Shown here: positions 55,152 through 64,000 of the stretch, one piece after another
How positions within the stretch are numbered: the stretch's first letter is position 1
Layout: each line of letters opens with the position of its first letter
Assembly (NCBI GenBank): GCA_035516795.1
Contig: DATIZX010000010.1
Location: forward strand, 60,443-124,442
Direction: 5' to 3'
Length of the DNA stretch: 64,000 nucleotides
Source of the DNA: DATJBF01 sp035516795
GTDB taxonomy: Bacteria > Verrucomicrobiota > Verrucomicrobiia > Palsa-1439
The notes under the pieces: model-generated
What the model was told of the DNA's origin: nothing
Seen by the model: only the letters and a program-made list of their open reading frames with translations
Database searches by the model: none
Translations under genes and position numbers: made by a program

Positions 55152-56858
55152 ATGATTGCACCAAAAACTTCGGAACCGCACAGTCGCGAACAATTGCCGC
55201 GTTCGCGCAAGGTCTTCGTTACCGGCAAAATCCACAAGGACGTCCGCGTCCCGTTTCGTGAGATCGAACTCTCGCCAACGGTCAGTTATACCGGGCGCGT
55301 CGAGGTCAACGAACCGCTCCGGGTGTACGATACGAGCGGACCGTGGAGTGATCCTGATTTCAAGGGAAACGAATCTACCGGACTGCCCAAGCTGCGGCGC
55401 GCATGGATTCTGGCCCGCGGCGATGTGAACGAGAGCCAATCCGGGTTTCTCCGAGCGCTCCCCGCCAAAGTTGTCACTCAGCTTCACTACGCTCGACAGG
55501 GAACGATTACACCCGAGATGGAATTCATTGCCATCCGCGAAGGACTGGCCCCGGAATTTGTGCGCAGCGAAGTTGCCCGCGGCCGCGCGATCATTCCCGC
55601 CAATATCAATCATCCGGAAAGCGAGCCGATGATTATCGGCCGGAATTTCCTCGTCAAGATCAACGCCAACATCGGCAACAGTGCCGTTGCCTCGAGCATC
55701 GAGGAAGAAGTCGAAAAGATGCGTTGGGCGACGAAATGGGGCGCCGACACGGTGATGGATTTGTCGACGGGCAAGAAGATCCACGAAACGCGTGAGTGGA
55801 TTATCCGCAACTCGCCGGTCCCCATTGGCACCGTGCCGATTTACCAGGCGCTCGAAAAGGTCGATGGCAAAGCCGAGCAACTGACGTGGGAAGCATACCG
55901 GGACACGCTGATCGAGCAATGCGAACAAGGCGTGGATTATTTCACGATTCACGCCGGTGTGTTATTGCGATACATCCCGCTCACGGCGAATCGCGTGACG
56001 GGCATCGTTTCGCGCGGCGGATCGATCATGGCGAAGTGGTGTCTGGCACATCACCAGGAAAGCTTTCTCTACACGCGCTTCCATGAGATCTGCGAAATCA
56101 TGGCGGCCTACGACGTGAGCTTTTCGTTGGGCGACGGTTTGCGTCCTGGTTCGATTGCCGATGCGAACGACGAGGCGCAGTTTGCCGAACTGAAGACGCA
56201 GGGCGAATTGACGAAGATCGCCTGGGACCACGGGTGCCAGGTGATGAACGAAGGCCCCGGCCATATTCCGATGCATTTGATCAAAGAGAACATGGACAAG
56301 CAGTTGGAGTGGTGCGATGAAGCGCCGTTCTACACGCTCGGTCCGCTCACGACCGACATCGCGCCCGGTTACGATCACATCACCAGCGCCATCGGCGCGG
56401 CCCTGATCGGCTGGTATGGATGCGCGATGCTCTGTTACGTCACGCCGAAAGAGCACCTCGGTTTGCCGAACAAGAAAGACGTCAAGGATGGCGTGATTGC
56501 CTACAAGATTGCCGCTCATGCCGCGGATTTGGCGAAGGGTCATCCGGGCGCGAGGTTGCGCGACGACGTGCTCAGCAAAGCCCGCTTCGAATTCCGCTGG
56601 GAAGATCAGTTCAATCTCTCGCTCGATCCCGAAACCGCACGCGAATTCCACGACGAAACTTTACCGGCGGAAGGTGCGAAGCTTTCGCACTTCTGTTCGA
56701 TGTGCGGCCCGCACTTCTGTTCGATGAAGATCACCGAGGATGTGCGGAAGTACGCCGCCGAACAGGGCCTAAGTGAAGACAAGGCCATCCAAAAGGGCCT
56801 GGAGCAAAAATCCCGGGAGTTCGTCGAAAAGGGCGCTGAGGTTTACTCCAAAGCATAA
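55152..56858 (+). CDS. thiC: Phosphomethylpyrimidine synthase
   Basis: Radical-SAM enzyme rearranging 5-aminoimidazole ribotide to hydroxymethylpyrimidine phosphate in thiamine synthesis. 568 residues. Core strings are 'PFREIELSPT', 'QLHYARQGTITPEMEFIAIRE', 'VKINANIGNSAVASSIEEEVEKM', 'PVPIGTVPIYQALEK' and 'HHQESFLYTRFHEICEIM'. The [4Fe-4S] CX2CX4C motif is C515, C518 and C523 in 'FCSMCGPHFCSMK'. The order of domains (N-terminal, TIM barrel, flexible Fe-S tail) is normal. Expression should fall when thiamine is plentiful through the riboswitch. Confidence 0.98.
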   Translation: MIAPKTSEPHSREQLPRSRKVFVTGKIHKDVRVPFREIELSPTVSYTGRVEVNEPLRVYDTSGPWSDPDFKGNESTGLPKLRRAWILARGDVNESQSGFLRALPAKVVTQLHYARQGTITPEMEFIAIREGLAPEFVRSEVARGRAIIPANINHPESEPMIIGRNFLVKINANIGNSAVASSIEEEVEKMRWATKWGADTVMDLSTGKKIHETREWIIRNSPVPIGTVPIYQALEKVDGKAEQLTWEAYRDTLIEQCEQGVDYFTIHAGVLLRYIPLTANRVTGIVSRGGSIMAKWCLAHHQESFLYTRFHEICEIMAAYDVSFSLGDGLRPGSIADANDEAQFAELKTQGELTKIAWDHGCQVMNEGPGHIPMHLIKENMDKQLEWCDEAPFYTLGPLTTDIAPGYDHITSAIGAALIGWYGCAMLCYVTPKEHLGLPNKKDVKDGVIAYKIAAHAADLAKGHPGARLRDDVLSKARFEFRWEDQFNLSLDPETAREFHDETLPAEGAKLSHFCSMCGPHFCSMKITEDVRKYAAEQGLSEDKAIQKGLEQKSREFVEKGAEVYSKA

Positions 56859-57091
56859 CACGTTGGCCCCCTGTTCGCTTGCCCAACCAATCGCGGCCCG
56901 CGAATGGTACGTGGACATTTCTGTACATGGTATGCGAAAGCGGCACGTTTCATTCGATTGGGTGTTTCGAAAACGTCCTCGGTGCATTATTCATCAGGCG
57001 AGTCTCGTGGCAAATTTCGTGCTCTCTATAGGTTAGAGCAGCGCGGTGAAACGCGACGTGAGCGCTCCGAGAAGTTTCTTCGACCACAGAC

Positions 57092-59350
57092 ATGAGCGAC
57101 AGAATATTGATGCACCTGATGGCGTTCTCCGATATGGCTTTCCCGGCGGATCGCCTGACGATGACGTTTATCCTAGCGGTTCTCGGCACGTCGCTGGTGT
57201 GCGTGGTTTTTGCACAACTTGCTCGTCACACACACAAGTCCTATTTCGAATTCTGGGCAGCAGCCTGGCTGTATTACACGATGTACCTGCTGGCGATGGT
57301 GCGGTGGGAGGGGTGGAATGCGTCGCCACTGCTGGTGATGCTGCGGCAGGCCTCTATCGGGTTCAGTGCGACGTGTCTGCTTTGGGGCGGCTTGGAATCT
57401 TCCGGCCACATGCGGAGACGCTGGGTGCTGGCAATTGGATTGGCGGTCATGCTGGCGTGGGCCTATGCGTCCGCGTTTCAGCTACAAGATCACGTTTGGC
57501 ACACTTTGCCGACATTCGTTTTGCTGGCGCTCGCGAGCGGTTATGTTGGAGTGTTTCTTTTCCAGCAGCGCAAGCAATGTCGCACCGCTCCTTTCCTGAC
57601 CATCGGCTTTATTCTGTGGGGCCTGTGTAATCTCGGACTGGCTTTTCTGAATTTGCGGAACCCGGCCCCGTTGCCAGGCATGGCGATGACCGGCTATCTG
57701 GCGCTGGCGGTGCTGGGGTTCTGCATCGCTTTGGGAACAATGCTGCTGGGCTTGGAGCAGGCGCGCGAACGCAACGACACGTTGCTCAATGAATTCAAGA
57801 AGGGCGTCACTCAACGTCGTTTGCTCGAACAAGAGGTCAGTCTTTCGGAACAGAAATACCGGGTGTTGTTTGACTCTGCCAGTGACGCCATTTTCCTGAT
57901 GGATTTGACGAACTTCGAAATCGTCGACGCCAATGAATCGGCTGCGCGCCTGATCGGAGTCGAGCGGAAAACGGTGGTTGGCAATTCCTTCGCGAGACTC
58001 TGTCCGCAACTGTCCCGCTCTCAGGGCAGTTTGTTGGAGAACAAGAAACTGGTGGAAGACATGCTGAATTCGTCGAGCGAATTCTCCATCCTGCGCCAAA
58101 ACGGCGGCCAGGCCTTGTGCGAAGGGAGCGCCAACCTGGTGCAATATCAAAAACGGCCGGTGCTGCAGATCAATGTCCGCGAAGTCACCGAGCGCAAGAA
58201 GATGGAGCAACAATTGCGGCAGGCGGAGAAGCTCACGGCGCTGGGCCAACTGGTGGCGGGTGTCGCGCACGAATTGAACAATCCGCTGGCGGTCGTCATG
58301 GGCTATGCGCAAATTCTTTCGCAGCACGGCAAACTGGAAGAAAAAGTGCGCAAGAATTTGTTGAAGATTCTTCACGAAAGCGATCGCGCCGCCAAGATTG
58401 TCCGCAATTTGCTGACCTTTGCCCGGCCACACGAGCCGCACATGACCGCGGTGGACGTAAACCGATTGGTGTCCGACGCTTTGGAAACGCGAGAGATTCA
58501 ACTATCTGGTGCCAATGTGCGCGTCGTGCGTCGGCTGGCCAGCGATCTCCCGCGAACGAAGGCGGACCCGAATCAGATCGAACAGGTGCTGGCGAACCTG
58601 GTCAGCAATGCCGTGCAAGCATTGGCCAATCATTCCGGTCAGCGGATCATCGAAGTGATTACCGAAGCGCGTCCCAGAACAATCCGTATCACGATTGCGG
58701 ATAATGGACCGGGTATCCCGGCGCCGGTCCTCAATAAGATTTTTGATCCATTTTTCACCACGAAAGGACCGGGAGGTGGCACGGGCCTCGGCCTCTCGAT
58801 CTGCTACAGCATCGTGGAAGAACACAAGGGGAAGATTTGGGTCGAAACGGAAGAGGGCCGGGGGGCGCGATTCTTCGTCGAACTACCAATCGTGGCCTGT
58901 GGCGATCTGCCTCCTGAGCCGCTAGTGGCCATCAGGAACCGTGACACCGTTGACCCCCAGGCTTCGGAACGGCGCTTGTTGATTGTCGACGACGAGCCGG
59001 GGATTATTGAGGTGCTCAGGGAAATTTTGGGGGAAAACGGCTATCACATCGAAACCGCTTCCAATGGCACGGAAGCGCTGGCGCGCATCGCCTCGCAACC
59101 TTACGACCTGATCCTCTCGGATCTGTGCATGCCGGAGATGAGCGGCGAGGAATTCTTCCGGGCCCTGCGGGATCGGTTCCCGCACATGGCGGACCGAATC
59201 ATCTTTATCACCGGTGACACCGTCAGCCCCAAGTCACGCCAGTTCCTGGACGAGACTCGCGCTCGCTGGCTGAGTAAACCATTCAATATCCACGAAATCC
59301 GGCACCTCGTCGTTGACGCTTTTCGCCAAGAGCCAGCCGTGGCCCGGTGA
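57092..59350 (+). CDS. Membrane hybrid sensor histidine kinase
   Basis: A 752-residue hybrid kinase. Residues about 20-235 hold about seven hydrophobic segments resembling a 7TM sensor. A PAS domain follows (about 250-365; 'YRVLFDSASDAIFLMDLTNFEIVDAN'). The HisKA helix contains the phosphoryl-accepting His393 in 'GVAHELNNPLAVV'. The ATP-binding domain has N-box 'NLVSNAVQALANH', G1 'DNGPGIP' and G2 'GGTGLGL'. The C-terminal receiver (about 630-745) has acceptor Asp677 in 'LILSDLCMPE' and Lys in 'LSKPF'. Signals cannot be guessed; no partner regulator is adjacent. Ends 33 bases from the convergent S53 peptidase gene. Confidence 0.93.
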   Translation: MSDRILMHLMAFSDMAFPADRLTMTFILAVLGTSLVCVVFAQLARHTHKSYFEFWAAAWLYYTMYLLAMVRWEGWNASPLLVMLRQASIGFSATCLLWGGLESSGHMRRRWVLAIGLAVMLAWAYASAFQLQDHVWHTLPTFVLLALASGYVGVFLFQQRKQCRTAPFLTIGFILWGLCNLGLAFLNLRNPAPLPGMAMTGYLALAVLGFCIALGTMLLGLEQARERNDTLLNEFKKGVTQRRLLEQEVSLSEQKYRVLFDSASDAIFLMDLTNFEIVDANESAARLIGVERKTVVGNSFARLCPQLSRSQGSLLENKKLVEDMLNSSSEFSILRQNGGQALCEGSANLVQYQKRPVLQINVREVTERKKMEQQLRQAEKLTALGQLVAGVAHELNNPLAVVMGYAQILSQHGKLEEKVRKNLLKILHESDRAAKIVRNLLTFARPHEPHMTAVDVNRLVSDALETREIQLSGANVRVVRRLASDLPRTKADPNQIEQVLANLVSNAVQALANHSGQRIIEVITEARPRTIRITIADNGPGIPAPVLNKIFDPFFTTKGPGGGTGLGLSICYSIVEEHKGKIWVETEEGRGARFFVELPIVACGDLPPEPLVAIRNRDTVDPQASERRLLIVDDEPGIIEVLREILGENGYHIETASNGTEALARIASQPYDLILSDLCMPEMSGEEFFRALRDRFPHMADRIIFITGDTVSPKSRQFLDETRARWLSKPFNIHEIRHLVVDAFRQEPAVAR

Positions 59351-59382
59351 AGCAGTTGCCTCCGTCGCGGAGACAAATCCAA

Positions 59383-62300
59383 TCAAGGCAGGGAGATCTT
59401 GACGTGGTAAAATTTAACGGGGGATGGCGCGTTTGTATCGGTAATGATCAACTGGTTTCCGTTGGTCACCGGCCCTGCATATGCAAGCGGCAGCCAAATG
59501 CCGCTGACCAAGTCTGTGCTGAACTGTGGGGCATATATGCGGCCGGCGAGCACTGGACCGAATGACAGATTGGGCAACTCGATCGGGACGCTTTGGTTTC
59601 CGTACAATTGCTGAACTTCTATAGCGGAGAGTGCTCGGTTGTAAATGCGAACTTCACAGATCGAACCATTGAAACCGCCGTCGTCCCCGGCCACGGCAGC
59701 TCCTCCGATGTACAGGTTTCCCGAGTGGGACAGAAGGTTGGTAAAAGGAGATTGGTTGATGAGCGCGCCATTCTCATAGGTCTTAACCATCCCGTCCGCG
59801 ACCGAATACGTCGCGACAATGTGTTGCCAGTTGGTGCCAGTGAACGCTTGAAATCCTGCGATAGCCCGGGGCCCTCCGGAGCAGATGTTGAGGCCGTCGA
59901 TTTCAAAGCCGGTACCTCCATTGCAGCCTCTGATGAGGTAACCGGGCTGGCAACCACCTGACTTCCGCAAAATCGTTCCCCAGCCGTTCCCGCATGCCTG
60001 CCCCGGCACACCGTTGCACCACATGGCAATCGAAAGGCCATTGCTCGGCTCCAAGAAAGTCGAACGCGGAACCATGACGTAGGAGGATGTATTACCGGCA
60101 AACTTCAGTGTGACCTGGCCACTGGGACCGTTGGTTTGGAATGTGGCGCCAACCACGGTCCCGTTATTCCCGTTGCCGCTGGCGTCATTCGCGTCGCCAT
60201 TAAACGGGTAGTAGGCAACCAAACCACTGCTGACGGCGGCGTCAGTGGTAACGACGGAGACGTTGAGCGCAAAAGCTGAGGAGGGATTCGTCGGGTCAAT
60301 GCCAGCGACGTACTTGAAGAGATTATTCTGACCGGTGCCATCGAAGTCGCAAGTGGCGCAGGAACTCGAATCGGTGAACGACCCGGTTCCGAAATACTGC
60401 TGACGCCACCAATTGGGGATTCCGTCGCCGATGGTGTCGGCATTGTACATTTGCGCAATTTCGGCAGCCGAGAGCGCGCGCCCATAAATACGCACATCAT
60501 CCAGCACACCGTTGAACATGTTGGACGCGCTTCCGGAAGGTTTGTTTCCGAGGACCAGACTGTCAGATGTCATGGCCAACACGCCGGAAGCGGTTTGCTG
60601 CGCTGCGACTTGTCCATCGACGTAGAGTGTCATCGAAGATCCGTCGAACGCGCCTGCCACCTGATGCCAACTGCGCGGCGAGGGGGCGTTCGCGACCAAC
60701 ACGCCATTGCTAACCCCGCTCAGGAGGAATTCGAGTTGTCCGGACGAGGTTGAGAGCAGTGCGTATTGGTTCTCTGAAGTTCCCTTCTCCAAAATTCGCG
60801 GGTTATAGCTGGCAGCTCCCCAATGGTCGGCCTTTAGCCAGGTCGAAATGGTGATCGCGCTGAACGGATTCAATGAAGGAGAATTCGAAATAACTACTTG
60901 CGTCTGATTTTCGAAGTTCAGCGCGTTGCCGAATATGCCGTTCGCCCATGAGATCGCATTGCCTTCGATGGTGCCGGTGTTTAGATTGCCCGAGGAATCA
61001 TTAGCTGTAGCGCCGCTCGCTTCGTCAAACGCCCAGTACCCCAGCAGTCCGGTTTGGCACTGGCCGTCGCCGTCTGGGCAGGGGGGAACTTCGAAGGTGA
61101 GTTGCAGTCCATTAGAAAGCACGCCGCTACTGCACTCAAACTGCGTGTAGTTATTCGTGTCGTTCTGCACGCCCACCGTGGCGCCGCTGCCGTCAGCGTG
61201 CAGGTCGCCATAGATCAGATCGAAGCGTTGCTGGTTTTCGTAGAGTCGCGCCTCAAAATTGACCGTCGAAGTTGAGACTCCTCCGCTGTAATACACGGCG
61301 CGCCATTCGATGTTGAAAACACGATTCGGAGCCACGCCGCTGGTCGAGGTGAAAATGCCGTTGCTGGCGCCATCGGTCCGCAAGTCCTGCCAGTGCGCGA
61401 TTATGCTCTGGTCAAATCCGAAAGCCGGTAAACAAACGTTCTTGGGGGTGGAATTGCTGCTCGTGAATTGCAGGTTGCCGTTGGCGCTGAGTGTTACATT
61501 GGAATAAGACTCGCCATAAAACGGATAGGCGAACGGAAGGGCAATGGTTGTGCAGCAGTCGTCGCAGTGGTTCCCCGTGTCGGTATCGCCGGGCACAATG
61601 CTCGCCCCACCGGTCGGCGTGATCGCGTAAACACTGCCGCTCGGAATAACGTAATTCAGCGTACTGGAACCATCGGCGAACTTGATGGATAGAGTTAGCG
61701 TGATCGGGGCGCCACATACGAAGAATGGAGAAGTGCTGATTTGGAAAGGGATCGCGTTGGAGGCCGTGATCCCGGGCAACAGATCGGGATATGGCGAGTG
61801 AGGCTGAAGAATCGTAACGCCGGGCGTGGTTGTGCTCAAGGTGGCGTTCACAACCGCGGCTGTATCTGCTCCGTAATTCTGGATCGACAGATAGAGAAAG
61901 TCGCATTCATCCGGATCGATGACACCATTGCCGTTGCCACCGGACACCGTTGTGCCGGTGACCGTGAGGAGTGGGTTCACAATCGGAGCCAACAACGCAT
62001 TGATGGCATTGGTCCCTGCGGGAGTGCCCCACCCCGTACACAAATCATAACCGCCGACCGCGTAAAAATTCGTCGGGCTACTGCTGGAGGTATTGTCTCC
62101 GACGGTTGTATCGTGAAAACTCGAGGTATACTTCGGCCTCACGCCAACGGCGTAGACAGTCGGGTTGAGAAACCCGACAAATGATGCACCCTGGTTGGTA
62201 GCTTGTTGATTGACCAGCGCCATGAAACCCGCCCACAACGGCGCCGCGCAACTGGTACCACCAACGCTGTAGTTGATGCCGTCGGCACGAACATACACAT

Positions 62301-63633
62301 TGTCTGCTGTCAAAGCGACATCCGGTACGTTGCGTTTGGTCGTCGAGCCGTGGTTGGCGGTCATGTCAACGTTGGTTTGCCAACTCGGGATTTGATATTG
62401 GGTGCTGATCCCGCCACCACTGCCAATGCCGCCGCCCCAATTCCATACAGTTTCCGAAACCCAAGAGCCATTTGGGCCGGTTGTGGTCAAGGTGGTCCCA
62501 CCCACTTGAGTGATGTAGGGGGTGTCGCCGGGAAACGGAATCAATCCAGTGAACGCATCATCGTCACCCGAAGCACTAAAGAACGACTGGCCCTGCGCAG
62601 CCATTTGCTGGAAAATTTGATCAGCCACGGGGTCCGCCCCCATCCCCGGACTGTACCAGGAACAGCTCAGTTGTTTGGCCAAATTGTCTGTGGCCATTTG
62701 ATTCAGGATATCGTGCCAGTTGCCATAAGGCCCAGCCTCATACACGATCACCTTCGACAATCCCGGTGCCATCGAGATCGCCATTTCGATGTCTAACGAC
62801 ACCTCGATTTCGCCATAGCCGGTGGGCGTACCGCTAAACCCATCCAGCAACACATTCGAGAGCGTGACCGATGCGAGCCCGGCCAGGCTTTCGTAATAGG
62901 CAATGTCGCTGGCCGTATACCCATCAAACTGCAGGAGACCCACCGTTTGACCCGAACCGTTCAGAGAAGAACCGGGCACATAAGCCGCCCGGAAATCGTT
63001 TCCCATGTAGGTGCCGCCGGGCCCCGAGCCACTATTCGGCTGCGACTGGGCCGGCAGAATTTTGAACCGCGGCGTCGGGCGACTAAAATCACTGAGACCG
63101 CTAATGTCCAAGATCGGGATTTCAGTGGAGATCGAAGGCTCGACATCTGGGGCATAGAACGTCCGGGCTTCAGTCGGGTGCTGGTAAGTTTGCATGGTGA
63201 CATGCAGAGCCTTGTCAATCTGGGCCACCGACGCGCTGACGCTTAGCAGCATTCGGTTCGGGTGCCGCTTGGTTACCGTAAAGCCTTGTGAGGCTGCAAA
63301 AGCCACAAGTGCCTCATAGTCCTTTTCCGTTGGACCGAATCCTTCGGTAAATTGTTCCGGCGTCAGATAGTGACGAAAATTCCGGCTGGAGGGATCAGAA
63401 ATCTCACGAAGCAAGCTGGCGAGTGCTTCGCGGTTGCGTAATGGCAGGCCAATGGTGAAGTTCAGTCGCTGGGTTGTCGAAAGTAGGCCAACCGGCCGCA
63501 GGTTCAGTTTCGCCACGGCGGGGGGCACGACACCCGTGAGTTGCTGTCTCTCCATCGTTGCCCGAGCAAAAGGCGCCACATGGAATATTACGAAGGCGAG
63601 AATCAACATCCGGCGGGCCACGTTTATCTTCAC
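59383..63633 (-). CDS. Exported S53 (sedolisin/kumamolisin-type) peptidase with LamG domains
   Basis: A 1416-residue exported serine-carboxyl peptidase. Signal peptide (1-25); activation propeptide about 45-190 ('SSRNFRHYLTPEQFTEGFGPTEKDYEALVAFA'); catalytic domain about 210-560 with Glu277 and Asp281 in 'GEIEVSLDIEMA', the oxyanion 'SFFSASGDDDAF' and Ser461 in 'GGTSCAAPLW'. A beta-rich central region follows (about 575-850), then two laminin-G-like (LamG) modules (about 855-1045 and 1125-1330; 'GLLGYWAFDEASG', 'VAYYPFNGDANDASGNGNNG') separated by a 'DTIGDGIPNWW' calcium-repeat segment. The C terminus has a short beta tail. LamG parts may bind glycans or the cell surface. Active at acid pH in known homologues. 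Confidence 0.9.
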   Translation of the reverse strand: MKINVARRMLILAFVIFHVAPFARATMERQQLTGVVPPAVAKLNLRPVGLLSTTQRLNFTIGLPLRNREALASLLREISDPSSRNFRHYLTPEQFTEGFGPTEKDYEALVAFAASQGFTVTKRHPNRMLLSVSASVAQIDKALHVTMQTYQHPTEARTFYAPDVEPSISTEIPILDISGLSDFSRPTPRFKILPAQSQPNSGSGPGGTYMGNDFRAAYVPGSSLNGSGQTVGLLQFDGYTASDIAYYESLAGLASVTLSNVLLDGFSGTPTGYGEIEVSLDIEMAISMAPGLSKVIVYEAGPYGNWHDILNQMATDNLAKQLSCSWYSPGMGADPVADQIFQQMAAQGQSFFSASGDDDAFTGLIPFPGDTPYITQVGGTTLTTTGPNGSWVSETVWNWGGGIGSGGGISTQYQIPSWQTNVDMTANHGSTTKRNVPDVALTADNVYVRADGINYSVGGTSCAAPLWAGFMALVNQQATNQGASFVGFLNPTVYAVGVRPKYTSSFHDTTVGDNTSSSSPTNFYAVGGYDLCTGWGTPAGTNAINALLAPIVNPLLTVTGTTVSGGNGNGVIDPDECDFLYLSIQNYGADTAAVVNATLSTTTPGVTILQPHSPYPDLLPGITASNAIPFQISTSPFFVCGAPITLTLSIKFADGSSTLNYVIPSGSVYAITPTGGASIVPGDTDTGNHCDDCCTTIALPFAYPFYGESYSNVTLSANGNLQFTSSNSTPKNVCLPAFGFDQSIIAHWQDLRTDGASNGIFTSTSGVAPNRVFNIEWRAVYYSGGVSTSTVNFEARLYENQQRFDLIYGDLHADGSGATVGVQNDTNNYTQFECSSGVLSNGLQLTFEVPPCPDGDGQCQTGLLGYWAFDEASGATANDSSGNLNTGTIEGNAISWANGIFGNALNFENQTQVVISNSPSLNPFSAITISTWLKADHWGAASYNPRILEKGTSENQYALLSTSSGQLEFLLSGVSNGVLVANAPSPRSWHQVAGAFDGSSMTLYVDGQVAAQQTASGVLAMTSDSLVLGNKPSGSASNMFNGVLDDVRIYGRALSAAEIAQMYNADTIGDGIPNWWRQQYFGTGSFTDSSSCATCDFDGTGQNNLFKYVAGIDPTNPSSAFALNVSVVTTDAAVSSGLVAYYPFNGDANDASGNGNNGTVVGATFQTNGPSGQVTLKFAGNTSSYVMVPRSTFLEPSNGLSIAMWCNGVPGQACGNGWGTILRKSGGCQPGYLIRGCNGGTGFEIDGLNICSGGPRAIAGFQAFTGTNWQHIVATYSVADGMVKTYENGALINQSPFTNLLSHSGNLYIGGAAVAGDDGGFNGSICEVRIYNRALSAIEVQQLYGNQSVPIELPNLSFGPVLAGRIYAPQFSTDLVSGIWLPLAYAGPVTNGNQLIITDTNAPSPVKFYHVKISLP

Positions 63634-63962
63634 GGATCAATTCCTTCGATTAGTAGAACAATCGGCGCCAATGAACTGACTGCTTTACATCCGCTCGAGG
63701 AATCCGGAGACCAACTCGCACCAATCTGCTGCATTCTAGCCTCATGCAAGCGCCCGTTCCTGAGCGGCAAAAAATGCGCGCTCGCGGGTATTCTCCCGCG
63801 TGGCTTATAGCGCTTCGGTTTCTCCAAGGTCAAGGCAATTCAACAGAACTTCCAGGGCGCCGAGTTGCCTCAAATCAAATGACACCGAAGGAGCTGGTTG
63901 GGGGTGGGATGGAACAGGTCGTTGCCTCATAAAGAAATGACACCCATAACGGAGGCATGAAA
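63634..63962. other. Region upstream of the S53 gene and of the last gene
   Basis: About 330 bases without a credible gene. It must include the promoter of the minus-strand S53 gene; GGAGG (63951-63955) is the ribosome site of the partial gene at 63963. Confidence 0.4.
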
Positions 63963-64000
63963 ATGACCCAGTTAAGTCGTGAAGAACAACTCTGGCGTTG
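63963..64000 (+). CDS. Partial gene at window end
   Basis: ATG 63963 is preceded by GGAGG seven bases upstream and encodes MTQLSREEQLWR before the window ends. The N terminus is faintly like small helix-turn-helix proteins of insertion sequences (for example IS66 OrfA), but 12 residues cannot decide. An in-frame ATG at 63957 lies too close to the ribosome site. Confidence 0.4.
   Translation, partial: MTQLSREEQLWR

Noticed and set aside
1..64000. CRISPR arrays, rRNA genes, replication origin
   Set aside because: No regularly spaced direct repeats, no rRNA sequence and no DnaA-box cluster or dnaA/parAB context were seen.

Overview
The window is a high-G+C bacterial chromosome segment of Verrucomicrobia type, most like the Pedosphaera/Limisphaerales group. 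This is inferred from several traits: many secreted plant-polysaccharide enzymes, small secretin/TonB-short-domain (STN-like) proteins typical of that phylum, C-terminal 'DxDxDGxPDWW' tails, an S53 peptidase carrying LamG domains, and abundant intergenic paired-hairpin repeats. No rRNA or CRISPR array was seen; there is one tRNA (Leu, CAG).

Layout. 0-6 kb: a sialidase-like protein, tRNA-Leu, small exported proteins, Mn-type SOD, a GT2 glycosyltransferase, a Trm112-like protein and LarC. 6.5-11.5 kb: branched-chain amino-acid genes, namely an ilvD carrying a large internal insertion and leuA preceded by a textbook leucine leader-peptide attenuator, then a SUI1/eIF1-like factor. 11.6-19.6 kb: three large exported carbohydrate-active proteins (an unassigned barrel protein, a GH2 beta-galactosidase and a GH44 endoglucanase/xyloglucanase). 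19.7-20.7 kb: decayed DNA with an inverted-repeat element, an aldehyde dehydrogenase remnant and a UvrD-type helicase remnant. 20.7-25.9 kb: a pectin/rhamnogalacturonan set (PL22, GH28, DUF4861, GH105). 26.0-35.6 kb: a tightly packed eight-gene deoxysugar operon (fucI, class II aldolase, rhaA, rhaB, PHP protein, zinc dehydrogenase, SrlD-like SDR, second SDR). The extracellular pectin enzymes would release galacturonate and rhamnose, and xyloglucan or arabinan would supply fucose and arabinose; the operon together with araBD (44.6-47.0 kb) would catabolise the deoxysugars and arabinose.

35.6-40.1 kb is an accessory island, visibly lower in G+C, with a RelA/SpoT-domain protein, an IS1-type transposase, an unknown conserved protein and a PIN-domain pair. 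It is bounded by two copies of a 31-bp sequence (28/31 identical). After it come a DeoR-family regulator, a fused E1 alpha/beta 2-oxoacid dehydrogenase and its E2 partner. 48.7-54.7 kb is a run of overlapping or closely spaced housekeeping genes (YmdB-like phosphodiesterase, amidohydrolase, STN-like protein, bioF, bioA, MEMO1-family). These are followed by an A-type Fe-S carrier, a TPP riboswitch and thiC, a hybrid sensor kinase, and a 1416-residue S53 peptidase on the opposite strand. The last bases hold the first codons of one more gene.

Most noteworthy: (i) the ilvD insertion, (ii) the leu attenuator with an almost leaderless leader ORF, (iii) the fuc/rha operon that includes a PHP protein and a SorE/SrlD-like dehydrogenase pair but no microcompartment shell genes here, (iv) the repeat-bounded island, and (v) families of GTAG-hairpin-hairpin-CTAC intergenic repeats whose stems differ while the ends are kept.
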